The translations under genes and the position numbers were made by a program. 12,273 nt of DNA from Actinomycetes bacterium (lineage in GTDB: Bacteria > Actinomycetota > Coriobacteriia > Anaerosomatales > JAJZPX01): assembly GCA_021811025.1 (NCBI GenBank), contig JAJZPX010000034.1:1-12273 (forward strand), given 5' to 3'. The notes below the pieces were generated by a model, which worked only from the letters and a program-made list of their open reading frames with translations, did not search any database and had not been told where the DNA came from. Shown piece after piece: positions 6,528 through 12,273 of this stretch (positions within the stretch are counted from its first letter, which is position 1; each line of letters opens with the position of its first letter).

Positions 6528-7361
6528 TCACCCCATCGCCTCGATCGCGTCGATCACGCCCGAGATCTGCTCGTCGGGAGTCGACGCGCCGGCGGTCACG
6601 CCCACGCTGCCGGCGCCCTCGAACCACCCGCCCTCGAGCTCCTCGGCCGTCTCGACGTGGTGTACCCGAGGATTGACGGCGCGGCATATCTCGACGAGAC
6701 GCTTGGTGTTGCCGGAGTTCCGTCCGCCGACCACCACCATCGCGTCCACGGAGCGGGCGAGCTCCTCGGCCGACTGCTGCCGCTTGGCCGTGGCGCTGCA
6801 TATGGTGTTCGCCACCCTCAGCTCCGAGATTCGCGGCAGGAGCGCAGCGACCACCTCGTCGAGCCGCGAGAGCGTCTGCGTCGTCTGCACGACTACCCCC
6901 ACGCGCCGCGACGGCAGGCGCTCCGGCAGGTCCGCGGCCGACTCGACGACGACGGCCTCCCCGCCCGCATGCGCGAGGATGCCCTCGACCTCGGGGTGCT
7001 CGGCCTCGCCGACGATGACGACCGCGTACCCGTCGCGGCGGAACGCCTCGGCGGCCTCATGCGCCTTGCTGACGTGCGGGCAGGTGGCGTCGACCACATC
7101 GAGGCCCTTGTCGCGCGCCTCGGCGATGATTCGCGGGTCGACCCCGTGCGAGCGGATCACGAGGGTGCCGTCGTCGGCCTCCTCGAGGCACGCCGCGACC
7201 TCGACGCCCCGCTCTCGCAAGGCCTGGACGGCCTGCGGGTTGTGGATGAGCGGCCCCAGCGTGTGCACGGGGCGTCCGGACCCGGCCGCCTCCTCCGCGA
7301 GCTTCAAGGCGCGCTCGACGCCGTAGCAGACGCCCGCGTACCGGGCGACCTCGACACGCAT
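6528..7361 (-). CDS. ispH: 4-hydroxy-3-methylbut-2-enyl diphosphate reductase
   Basis: Last enzyme of the MEP isoprenoid pathway; reduces HMBPP to isopentenyl and dimethylallyl diphosphate with an iron-sulfur cluster. The 277-residue protein keeps the three cluster cysteines: Cys12 in AGVCYGVERAL, Cys94 in DATCPHVSK and Cys188 in ANTICSATAKRQ. Substrate-contacting His40 (LIHN), His72 (RSHGV), His122 and Glu124 (GEAEHPEVEG), Thr160 (QTTQT) and Ser260 (AGASTP) are present. The diphosphate-binding segment reads GGRNSGNTKRL (212-222), with SGN where many homologues have SSN. The ATG at 7361 directly abuts the plsC TAG with no spacer, and GGGGAGGAG lies 7 nt upstream inside plsC. This places isoprenoid synthesis inside a phospholipid and aromatic operon, next to a second predicted Fe-S protein (DUF512). 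Confidence 0.97.
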   Translation of the reverse strand: MRVEVARYAGVCYGVERALKLAEEAAGSGRPVHTLGPLIHNPQAVQALRERGVEVAACLEEADDGTLVIRSHGVDPRIIAEARDKGLDVVDATCPHVSKAHEAAEAFRRDGYAVVIVGEAEHPEVEGILAHAGGEAVVVESAADLPERLPSRRVGVVVQTTQTLSRLDEVVAALLPRISELRVANTICSATAKRQQSAEELARSVDAMVVVGGRNSGNTKRLVEICRAVNPRVHHVETAEELEGGWFEGAGSVGVTAGASTPDEQISGVIDAIEAMG

Positions 7362-8000
7362 CTACCTGCTCCTCCCCTCGGCCGAGGCTTCGGCCACGGC
7401 CGCCGCTATCCCCTCCATGATACGCGCCGTCATGGCCGAGACGCGCTCGCGCCGCGGTCCTTCGGGGATGTCGGCTGGAACCATGGGTTCCCCGAACGCG
7501 ACGGTCACGCGCGGGAAGCGCGGAAGGCGGGTGCCCGGCGGCCTGATGCCGCCCGTCCCGTCGATGCCCACGGGCACCACGGGGCAACCGGTGCGAAGGG
7601 CGATCAGCGCCGCGCCTCCGGCGCCCTCCTCGAGGCCGTCGAGGCCGGGCGCGTGGTGCCGCGTGCCCTGCGGGAAGATGAGCACCTGCTCGCCGGCGTC
7701 CAGCAGGCGGGACGCCTCGGCGATCGCAGCCCGGTCGGCCGTCCCGCGCCTGACGGGGAACGCATGGAGCGCCTCGATGAGCCGGCCGAAGGCGCGGTGC
7801 CGCCAGAGGTCGTCCCTCGCCATGAAGTGCACGATCCGCGGAAGCGCGAGGGCGACGACGACGGGGTCGACGTAGCTCTCGTGGTTGGGCGCGAGGATGA
7901 CGCCGCCGGCCGACGGCACCCGCTCGCGGCCGAGCACGCGCACGCGGAACGGGAGGTCGATGAACGCACGCAGCGCGTACCACAGGAAGCGGTACAGCAC
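7362..8000 (-). CDS. plsC: 1-acyl-sn-glycerol-3-phosphate acyltransferase (PlsC-like)
   Basis: Predicted to acylate lysophosphatidic acid to phosphatidic acid at the inner face of the membrane. The 212-residue protein shows the acyltransferase motifs in order: motif I NHESYVDP (39-46; HX4D pair His40/Asp45), motif II region FPVRRG (81-86), motif III FPQGTR (109-114) and motif IV VVPVGI (141-146). The family consensus for motif III is FPEGTR; here the Glu codon is CAG (complement of bases 7668-7670), a Glu-to-Gln change. The rest of the fold looks intact, and an amphipathic or hydrophobic N-terminus (LYRFLWYALRAFI) suits membrane association. The start is GTG at 8000, one base after the cmk stop, with GAGG 7 nt upstream. 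With PlsY and GpsA in the same operon, LPA acylation is the most likely role; a related O-acyltransferase activity cannot be ruled out given the motif III change. Confidence 0.92.
   Translation of the reverse strand: MLYRFLWYALRAFIDLPFRVRVLGRERVPSAGGVILAPNHESYVDPVVVALALPRIVHFMARDDLWRHRAFGRLIEALHAFPVRRGTADRAAIAEASRLLDAGEQVLIFPQGTRHHAPGLDGLEEGAGGAALIALRTGCPVVPVGIDGTGGIRPPGTRLPRFPRVTVAFGEPMVPADIPEGPRRERVSAMTARIMEGIAAAVAEASAEGRSR
7369..7377 (-). promoter_or_regulatory. Ribosome binding site of ispH
   Basis: GGGGAGGAG on the minus strand is 7 nt before the ispH ATG and lies wholly within the last codons of plsC, so initiation on ispH probably depends on ribosomes finishing plsC. Confidence 0.6.
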
Positions 8001-8001
8001 G

Positions 8002-8679
8002 TCACGCCTCGCGCTGCTCGACGAGTGCGGCGATGCGGCCGACGACCTCGTCGACGCCGAGGCCGGTCGTGTCGAGGACGACCGCGTCCGAGGCCGGCTT
8101 CAGAGGGGACGCCTCGCGCGTGGAGTCGATGCGGTCGCGGCGCTCGAGCTGCGCGAGCACCGCCTGCGCGCTCTCCTCGCCGTGCCCGGCCTCGGCGTGC
8201 TGCTCGCGACGCCGCCTCGCCCGCTCCTCGGCCGACGCCGTGAGGTACACCTTCACGGCCGCGTCCGGGAACACCACCGTGCCGATGTCGCGGCCCTCGA
8301 CGACGCTGTCGCGAGCCGCCTCGGCCGCGCGCCGCTGCTGCGCCACCATCGCGCGCCTGACGCCCGGCAGCTTCGCGACGATGCTCACAGCGGCGTCCAC
8401 CTCGGGCGTGCGGATCCCTCGCGTCGCGTCCTCGCCCGCCACCTCGACGCGGGTCGCCAGAGGTTCGCCGGGAGCGCGGCCGAACGTCACGGGCTCGGTG
8501 TCCGCAAGCTCCGTGACCGCCGTCTCGTCGTCCAGCTCCACCCCGCGGTGCAGCGCGAGCCAGGTCACGGCGCGATACATCGCGCCGGTGTCCAGATACG
8601 CGAATCCGAGCCGGCGGGCGACGGCCTTGGCGACCGTCGACTTGCCCGAGCCGGCCGGGCCGTCGATCGCTACGATCAC
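8002..8679 (-). CDS. cmk: Cytidylate kinase (CMP/dCMP kinase)
   Basis: Phosphorylates CMP and dCMP with ATP in the cytosol, recycling CMP from RNA turnover and phospholipid synthesis. The 225-residue protein has the P-loop GPAGSGKST (7-15), LDTGAMYRAVT (29-39), the CMP-specific insert region with IRTPEVDAAVSIVA (89-102), VVEGRDIGTVVFPDA (126-140), KVYLTAS (143-149) and the C-terminal RRDRIDSTREASPLK (180-194) with LDTTGL (202-207). All are standard for bacterial Cmk. The start is GTG at 8679 with GGAG about 8 nt upstream. It follows aroA after 30 nt, the widest gap in the operon, and is followed by plsC after one base. The cmk-plsC pairing is common in Bacillota-like clusters (from memory). 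Confidence 0.96.
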   Translation of the reverse strand: MIVAIDGPAGSGKSTVAKAVARRLGFAYLDTGAMYRAVTWLALHRGVELDDETAVTELADTEPVTFGRAPGEPLATRVEVAGEDATRGIRTPEVDAAVSIVAKLPGVRRAMVAQQRRAAEAARDSVVEGRDIGTVVFPDAAVKVYLTASAEERARRRREQHAEAGHGEESAQAVLAQLERRDRIDSTREASPLKPASDAVVLDTTGLGVDEVVGRIAALVEQREA

Positions 8680-8709
8680 TGAGCGCTCCAGGGGTGAGGG
8701 GACCGCCGA

Positions 8710-10017
8710 CTAGGATACCATCAGCGCGTCCAGCGCCTCGCAGAAGCCCGGGTAACTCACGGCGATCGCGTCGTAGCCGGAGATCGTCAGCGGGCTGTCC
8801 GCGGCGAGCGCCGCGACGCCGTACGCCATCGCGAGACGGTGATCGCCGTGCGAGTCGAGCCACGCGCCGTGCAGGCGCGCCGGGCCCGTCACCTCGAGCC
8901 AGTCGTCGCCCGAGCGGACCTCGGCGCCCAGGCTCTCGAGCGCTTCCACGAGCGCGCGAAGGCGGTCGGACTCCTTGACGCGCAGCTCGCCCACCCCCTC
9001 GAACCGCGTCGTGCCGAACGCCTGGGTGGCGACCACCGCGAGCAGCGGCACCTCGTCGATGAGCGACGGCACCTCGTCCGGTGTCACCGTCGTGGCCTCG
9101 AGCGCGCGGAAGGAGGCGACCACGTCGCCGACCGGCTCCGCTCCCGCCATCGCCGCCGGACGGACGAGGAGGCCGGCACCCATGCGCTCGAGCACGCGCA
9201 GGAACCCGGTGCGCGTGGGGTTGAGGTCGACGCCGGGGATGGCGACGGCGCTGTCCGGGACGAGCAGCGCCGCGCCGACGAGGAACGCCGCTGACGAAGG
9301 GTCGCCCGGCACGGTGACCTCCGCGGCGCGGGGAATGGAGCCTCCGGCGACGGCGCACGCGCGCGGCGGCGGCGAGCAGCTGACGTCGACGCCGAAGGCG
9401 GGCAGGAGGCGCTCGGTGTGGTCCCGCGAGGGCACGGGCTCGCGCACGACGGTCTCGCCCGATGCGCGAAGCCCGGCGAGCAGGACGGCGGACTTCACCT
9501 GGGCGCTCGCGACGGGGAGCGTGTAGTCTATGCCGCGGAGCGCGGCTCCGCGGATCGTGACGGGAAGCGTGACGGCCGCTCCGTCCGTCTCGGCGCCCAT
9601 GAGCGCGAGCGGGTCCAGCACTCGGCGCATCGGCCGGGTCGAGAGCGACGCGTCGCCGGCGAGCGTGAACGTCCGCCCCGGCCAGCCCGCGAGGATCCCC
9701 ATCAGCAGGCGCGCCGTCGTGCCGCTGTTGCCGCAGTCGATCGGCGCGCCCGGCTCGCGCGGCCCGGCGCCGCCCCAGCCCTCGACCGTCACCTCGAGCC
9801 CGTCGTCGTGCGCCGCCACCTCGACCTTCGCCCCGAGGGCGCGGACCGCCTTCACGCTCGAGCGGACGTCGGCGGCGTCCAGGACGCCGGAAAGGCGCGA
9901 GACGCCCTCGGCCATCGCGGCGAACAGCACGGCGCGGTGCGAGACGGACTTGTCGCCCGGGACCGGCATCGAGCCGCGGAGCGGGCCCCTGGCGGGCTGG
10001 ACGGTCCGGTCCGTCAC
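8710..10017 (-). CDS. aroA: 3-phosphoshikimate 1-carboxyvinyltransferase (EPSP synthase)
   Basis: Transfers the enolpyruvyl group of PEP to shikimate 3-phosphate, the penultimate step to chorismate; cytosolic. The 435-residue length is normal. Conserved segments: PGDKSVSHR (20-28; Lys23, Ser24, Arg28), DCGNSGTTARLL (94-105), STRPMRR (126-132), SAQVKSAVLLAG (171-182), PSRDHTERLL (196-205), VPGDPSSAAF (236-245), DEVPLLAV (321-328; Asp321, Glu322), ELRVKESDRL (344-353) and SHGDHRLAMA (389-398). The duplicated inverse alpha/beta barrel is therefore complete. The GTG at 10017 is chosen because it overlaps the tyrA stop as GTGA, has GGAGGT 9 nt upstream, and gives the family N-terminus; the longer frame up to 10422 is a shadow of tyrA. 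The only other shikimate-route genes in the window are aroF and tyrA, so the middle steps (aroB, D, E, K, C) must be elsewhere. Confidence 0.97.
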   Translation of the reverse strand: MTDRTVQPARGPLRGSMPVPGDKSVSHRAVLFAAMAEGVSRLSGVLDAADVRSSVKAVRALGAKVEVAAHDDGLEVTVEGWGGAGPREPGAPIDCGNSGTTARLLMGILAGWPGRTFTLAGDASLSTRPMRRVLDPLALMGAETDGAAVTLPVTIRGAALRGIDYTLPVASAQVKSAVLLAGLRASGETVVREPVPSRDHTERLLPAFGVDVSCSPPPRACAVAGGSIPRAAEVTVPGDPSSAAFLVGAALLVPDSAVAIPGVDLNPTRTGFLRVLERMGAGLLVRPAAMAGAEPVGDVVASFRALEATTVTPDEVPSLIDEVPLLAVVATQAFGTTRFEGVGELRVKESDRLRALVEALESLGAEVRSGDDWLEVTGPARLHGAWLDSHGDHRLAMAYGVAALAADSPLTISGYDAIAVSYPGFCEALDALMVS

Positions 10018-11150
10018 AGGCGGCGCACCTCCGGCTCGTAGCCGAGAGAGCGGAGCGAATCGAGCAGCGCCTGCGGGTCGCCCTCGTCCGTGATGACGAC
10101 GCGCAGCAGCGCGCGGTCCTCGGTCTGGTGGTCGATCTCGATGTCCTCGATGTTGCACGCGGCCCGGCCCACTGCGGTCGTGACCTGCGCGACCACGCCC
10201 GGCCGGTCGACCATCGGGATCAGAAGCTCCGTCAGCGCGGTCGCGGCGGGAACCCACTGCGCGGGCAGCTCCCGGCGCACCTCGGCCGCGGCGGCGAGCC
10301 AGCTTCGCACGGCCAGGCGGTTGTCCTCGTTGAGGTAGCTCACGAACGCGGCGAGCTCGTCGATGAGCTCGTCGATCCCTCGGACGAGAGCCTCGCGATT
10401 GTCCATGGAGATGCCCGTCCACAGCTCGGGCGACCCCGCCGCGATGCGCGTCATGTCCTTGAAGCCGCCGGCCGCCAGTCTCAGGACGTCCTCACCCGCC
10501 GCCGCTCCTCGGGCCGCGGCGATGTTGATGAGTGCGGCGGCCGCGACGTGCGGGACGTGGCTGATGACCGCCACCGCCTCGTCGTGGTGGCGCGCGTCCA
10601 CCGCAACGACGCGCGCGCCCAGCGCGCCCACGAGCGCGTTGAGCTTGCGGTAGGCGTCCACGTCGGTCGACTCGGTCGGCGTGAGCACGTAGTAGGCACC
10701 CTCGAAGAGGTCGGGGTTCGCAGCCGCGACGCCGCTTCTCTCGCTGCCGGCCATCGGGTGCCCTCCGACGAAGGCCGCCTTCGGCCCCAGGTGCTCGGCG
10801 GCGGCGGCGATGACGGCGGTCTTCGTCGATGCGACGTCGGTGACCACGCCCTCGTAGCCGGCCTCGCCGAGACGGGCGAGCACCTCTGCTGCCGCGCGAG
10901 CGGGAGTGGCGATCACGACGAGGTCCGCGCCCTCGCGCGAGAACCACCCGGCCGCCACCGCATCCTCCATCGTGAGCGCCTCGTCCACCACGCCGCGCTC
11001 GACCGCGTGCCGGCGCGCCGCCTCGTCGGGGTCGACGCCGAGGACGCGCCGGGCGAGCTGCCGCTTTCGGATCGCGGCCGCCAGCGACCCGCCGATGAGG
11101 CCGATCCCTATGACGACCACCGCGCGGAACGCGCGGGACTCACCAGCCAT
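10014..11150 (-). CDS. tyrA: Prephenate dehydrogenase with C-terminal ACT domain
   Basis: Oxidatively decarboxylates prephenate to 4-hydroxyphenylpyruvate, the tyrosine precursor, with NAD(P)+. The 378-residue protein opens with the Rossmann loop VVVIGIGLIGGSLA (11-24), then DVASTKTAVI (105-114), GGHPMAGSERSGVAAA (129-144; His131), LFEGAYYVLTP (148-158), VISHVPHVAAAALI (195-208; catalytic-type His198) and AGGFKDMTRIAAGSPELW (227-244). An ACT domain occupies about 306-378 (LTELLIPMVDRPGVVAQVTT and EDIEIDHQTEDRALLRVVI), which commonly gives tyrosine feedback control. There is no chorismate mutase domain, so prephenate must come from a mutase elsewhere. The ATG at 11150 has AGGAG whose first base is the last base of the aroF stop; the two genes are 9 nt apart. 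The stop overlaps aroA by 4 nt. Confidence 0.97.
   Translation of the reverse strand: MAGESRAFRAVVVIGIGLIGGSLAAAIRKRQLARRVLGVDPDEAARRHAVERGVVDEALTMEDAVAAGWFSREGADLVVIATPARAAAEVLARLGEAGYEGVVTDVASTKTAVIAAAAEHLGPKAAFVGGHPMAGSERSGVAAANPDLFEGAYYVLTPTESTDVDAYRKLNALVGALGARVVAVDARHHDEAVAVISHVPHVAAAALINIAAARGAAAGEDVLRLAAGGFKDMTRIAAGSPELWTGISMDNREALVRGIDELIDELAAFVSYLNEDNRLAVRSWLAAAAEVRRELPAQWVPAATALTELLIPMVDRPGVVAQVTTAVGRAACNIEDIEIDHQTEDRALLRVVITDEGDPQALLDSLRSLGYEPEVRRL
10027..10032 (-). promoter_or_regulatory. Ribosome binding site of aroA
   Basis: GGAGGT on the minus strand lies 9 nt before the GTG at 10017, inside tyrA. It decides the aroA start within a frame that is open for 135 more codons. Confidence 0.6.
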
Positions 11151-11155
11151 CGCTT

Positions 11156-11160
11156 CTCCT
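11156..11160 (-). promoter_or_regulatory. Ribosome binding site of tyrA
   Basis: AGGAG on the minus strand shares its first A with the aroF TGA stop and lies 5 nt before the tyrA ATG, an arrangement that suits coupled translation of the two feedback-controlled enzymes. Confidence 0.6.
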
Positions 11161-12182
11161 CAGAGGCTCCCCCACGACTTGCCCTCGATCCCGACGACGG
11201 GGTCGAGCGACGCCATCAGCAGCTCGAACTCGTTCGTCGTCAGCGACTGCGGGCCGTCGCAGCGCGCGTGCTCCGGGTCGGGATGCACCTCCACCATGAT
11301 ACCGTCGGCGCCGGCCGCCAGCCCCGCGCGGCACATGCGCGAGACGAGGTCGCGCCGACCCGTCGCGTGCGAAGGGTCGACGATCACGGGCAGGTGCGTG
11401 AGCGACTTGAGCGCGGCCACGGCCGAGAGGTCCAGCGTGTTGCGCGTGTACGTCTCGAACGTCCGGATGCCGCGCTCGCACAGGATGACCGCCCGGTTGC
11501 CGCCCTTGAGGATGTACTCCGCGGCCGAGAGCAGCTCCTCGATCGTGGTGGAGGGACCGCGCTTCAGGAGCACGGGGACGTCCATGCGACCCAGCTCCTC
11601 GAGCATCATGAAGTTCTGGCAGTTCCTCGCGCCCACCTGCAGGACGTCGGCGTGCCCCGCCACCTGCTCGGCATCCCGGACGTCGAGCAGCTCTGTCACC
11701 ACCGGAAGCCCCGTCTCGTCCCCCGCCGCGCGCAGCAGCTTCAGGCCGTCCAGCCCGAGGCCCTGGAACGCGTAAGGGCTCGTCCGGGGCTTGAACGCGC
11801 CTCCTCGCAGCATCGTGGCGCCGGCCCTGGCCACCGCGCGAGCCGCGGCAACCATCTGCTCCTCGGACTCGATCGAGCAGGGGCCGGCGATCGCGGCGAG
11901 CGCCCCGCCGCCGACCTCGGAGCCGCGGACCGCCACCACGGTGTCCTCGGGCTGGAAGTCCCTGCTCACGAGCTTGTAGGGCTTCAGCACGCGGATGACC
12001 TGCTCGACGCCCGGCAGGCCCTCCAGATCGAGGTTGTAGATGATCCCCCGGTCGCCGATGACGCCGATGATCGTCTTCTCCTCGCCCACCGAGAGGTGCG
12101 CCTCGGCGCCGGCCTCCTTCAGGTTGGCGACGACGTGGTCGATCTCGGCCTGCGTCGCGCGATCGCGCATTATGACGAGCAT
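11160..12182 (-). CDS. aroF: DAHP synthase, type I-beta with N-terminal ferredoxin-like domain
   Basis: Condenses phosphoenolpyruvate and erythrose 4-phosphate to 3-deoxy-D-arabino-heptulosonate 7-phosphate, the first step of the shikimate pathway; cytosolic and metal dependent. The 340-residue protein has a ferredoxin-like N-terminal domain (about 1-70, starting MLVIMRDRATQAEID and ending VIRVLKPYKLVSR) and a TIM-barrel catalytic domain (about 90-340). Metal ligands fall at Cys102 (AGPCSIES), His272 (DPSHATG), Glu298 (MVEVHPDP) and Asp309 (CDGPQSL), the same numbers I recall for the Thermotoga maritima enzyme. PEP/E4P-binding KPRTSPY (131-137), GARNCQNF (184-191) and LLKRGPSTT (205-213) are present. 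In that enzyme the N-terminal domain mediates inhibition by tyrosine and phenylalanine, so the same is inferred here. The ATG at 12182 is the first codon giving the full domain, with AAGGGG 9 nt upstream. It is the first gene of the operon within the window. Confidence 0.97.
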   Translation of the reverse strand: MLVIMRDRATQAEIDHVVANLKEAGAEAHLSVGEEKTIIGVIGDRGIIYNLDLEGLPGVEQVIRVLKPYKLVSRDFQPEDTVVAVRGSEVGGGALAAIAGPCSIESEEQMVAAARAVARAGATMLRGGAFKPRTSPYAFQGLGLDGLKLLRAAGDETGLPVVTELLDVRDAEQVAGHADVLQVGARNCQNFMMLEELGRMDVPVLLKRGPSTTIEELLSAAEYILKGGNRAVILCERGIRTFETYTRNTLDLSAVAALKSLTHLPVIVDPSHATGRRDLVSRMCRAGLAAGADGIMVEVHPDPEHARCDGPQSLTTNEFELLMASLDPVVGIEGKSWGSL

Positions 12183-12213
12183 GTCCCAAGACCCCTTCTC
12201 ATGTTTCCGCGAA

Positions 12214-12243
12214 CGGCCCGCCCGACAAGTGTGTGGCGGGCCG
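12214..12243 (-). promoter_or_regulatory. Inverted repeat upstream of aroF (possible leader hairpin or upstream terminator)
   Basis: A perfect 9-bp inverted repeat (CGGCCCGCC / GGCGGGCCG) with a 12-nt loop lies 31 nt before the aroF ATG. On the minus strand it is followed by TTCGCGGAAAC, not a T-run, so it is a poor intrinsic terminator. It could be a leader structure of the operon, the end of a gene beyond the window, or an operator. I see no convincing -10/-35 pair in 12183-12273. Confidence 0.35.
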
Positions 12244-12271
12244 GGCCTACAGCGATCCGAGCCGCCCGACA
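12218..12271. repeat. Direct repeat pair upstream of aroF
   Basis: The 10-bp sequence CCGCCCGACA (plus strand) occurs at 12218-12227 and again at 12262-12271, 44 bp apart start to start, or about four helical turns. The first copy covers the right half of the stem and part of the loop of the inverted repeat (as read on the minus strand). It may be part of a second hairpin cut off by the window edge, or a paired protein-binding site; chance is also possible in such G+C-rich DNA. Confidence 0.3.
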
Positions 12272-12273
12272 GA

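Noticed and set aside
6510..8243. 577-codon plus-strand open frame antisense to ispH, plsC and part of cmk
   Set aside because: Rich in His, Asp, Arg and Val as expected from reverse-complemented codons; no domain is visible.
7604..9358. 584-codon minus-strand open frame overlapping aroA, cmk and plsC out of frame
   Set aside because: It crosses three well-supported genes in another frame and gives an Arg/Gly-rich product without motifs.
12170..12202. Ten-codon ORF overlapping the aroF start, considered as an attenuator leader peptide
   Set aside because: It lacks a convincing SD and contains no Phe, Tyr or Trp codons, so it cannot sense aromatic amino acid supply in the classical way.
1..12273. 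Search for mobile elements, CRISPR, tRNA or rRNA, defence or phage genes
   Set aside because: No repeat-spacer array, transposase motifs, terminal inverted repeats, tRNA-like folds or viral proteins were seen; all space is taken by housekeeping genes.

Overview
The window is gene-dense, very G+C-rich chromosomal DNA (roughly 70% G+C by eye, with third codon positions almost all G or C). It holds eleven complete genes packed head to tail on the minus strand and one 5'-truncated gene on the plus strand that converges on them. I see no tRNA, rRNA, CRISPR array, transposase, phage gene or integron. Gene content and order (aroF-tyrA-aroA-cmk-plsC-ispH-DUF512-der-plsY-gpsA) match my memory of clusters in Clostridia-like Bacillota and in deep-branching Actinomycetota such as Coriobacteriia/Anaerosomatales. 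With this G+C and the many GTG starts, I favour a non-Actinomycetes actinobacterium. A high-G+C Bacillota is the alternative. This assignment is inference.

Layout. Bases 2-1471 (+) encode most of a polytopic membrane protein resembling GT-C/DUF6020-type glycosyltransferases; its start lies left of the window. Bases 1472-1514 separate it from the minus-strand operon and, with the end of its coding region, carry two tandem GC-rich hairpins that may be a two-way terminator. From 12182 down to 1515 the operon reads: aroF (type I-beta DAHP synthase), tyrA (prephenate dehydrogenase with ACT domain), aroA (EPSP synthase), cmk (CMP kinase), plsC (1-acyl-G3P acyltransferase), ispH (HMBPP reductase), a PDZ/radical-SAM/DUF512 protein of unknown function, der (double-GTPase ribosome assembly factor), plsY (acyl-phosphate:G3P acyltransferase), gpsA (G3P dehydrogenase) and rpe (ribulose-5-phosphate 3-epimerase). 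Gaps between the genes, in order, are 9, -4, 30, 1, 0, 4, -1, 3, -4 and 13 nt. There is no room for internal terminators, so co-transcription with translational coupling is likely. Bases 12183-12273 are the only non-coding stretch upstream and hold a 9-bp inverted repeat but no convincing promoter.

How the genes fit together. Three genes serve chorismate and tyrosine synthesis: AroF makes the first committed intermediate, AroA the penultimate step to chorismate, and TyrA draws prephenate toward tyrosine. AroF and TyrA both carry domains that usually sense end products. gpsA, plsY and plsC together turn dihydroxyacetone phosphate into phosphatidic acid. cmk supplies CDP/CTP for nucleic acids and for CDP-diacylglycerol. 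ispH finishes isoprenoid precursor synthesis by the MEP pathway. der supports 50S maturation. rpe interconverts pentose phosphates and so feeds the erythrose-4-phosphate pool that AroF uses. The operon therefore reads as a biosynthetic growth module. The one gene without a known job is the DUF512 radical-SAM protein in its middle, and it is the best candidate here for undescribed biology. I found no clearly novel defence or mobile system.
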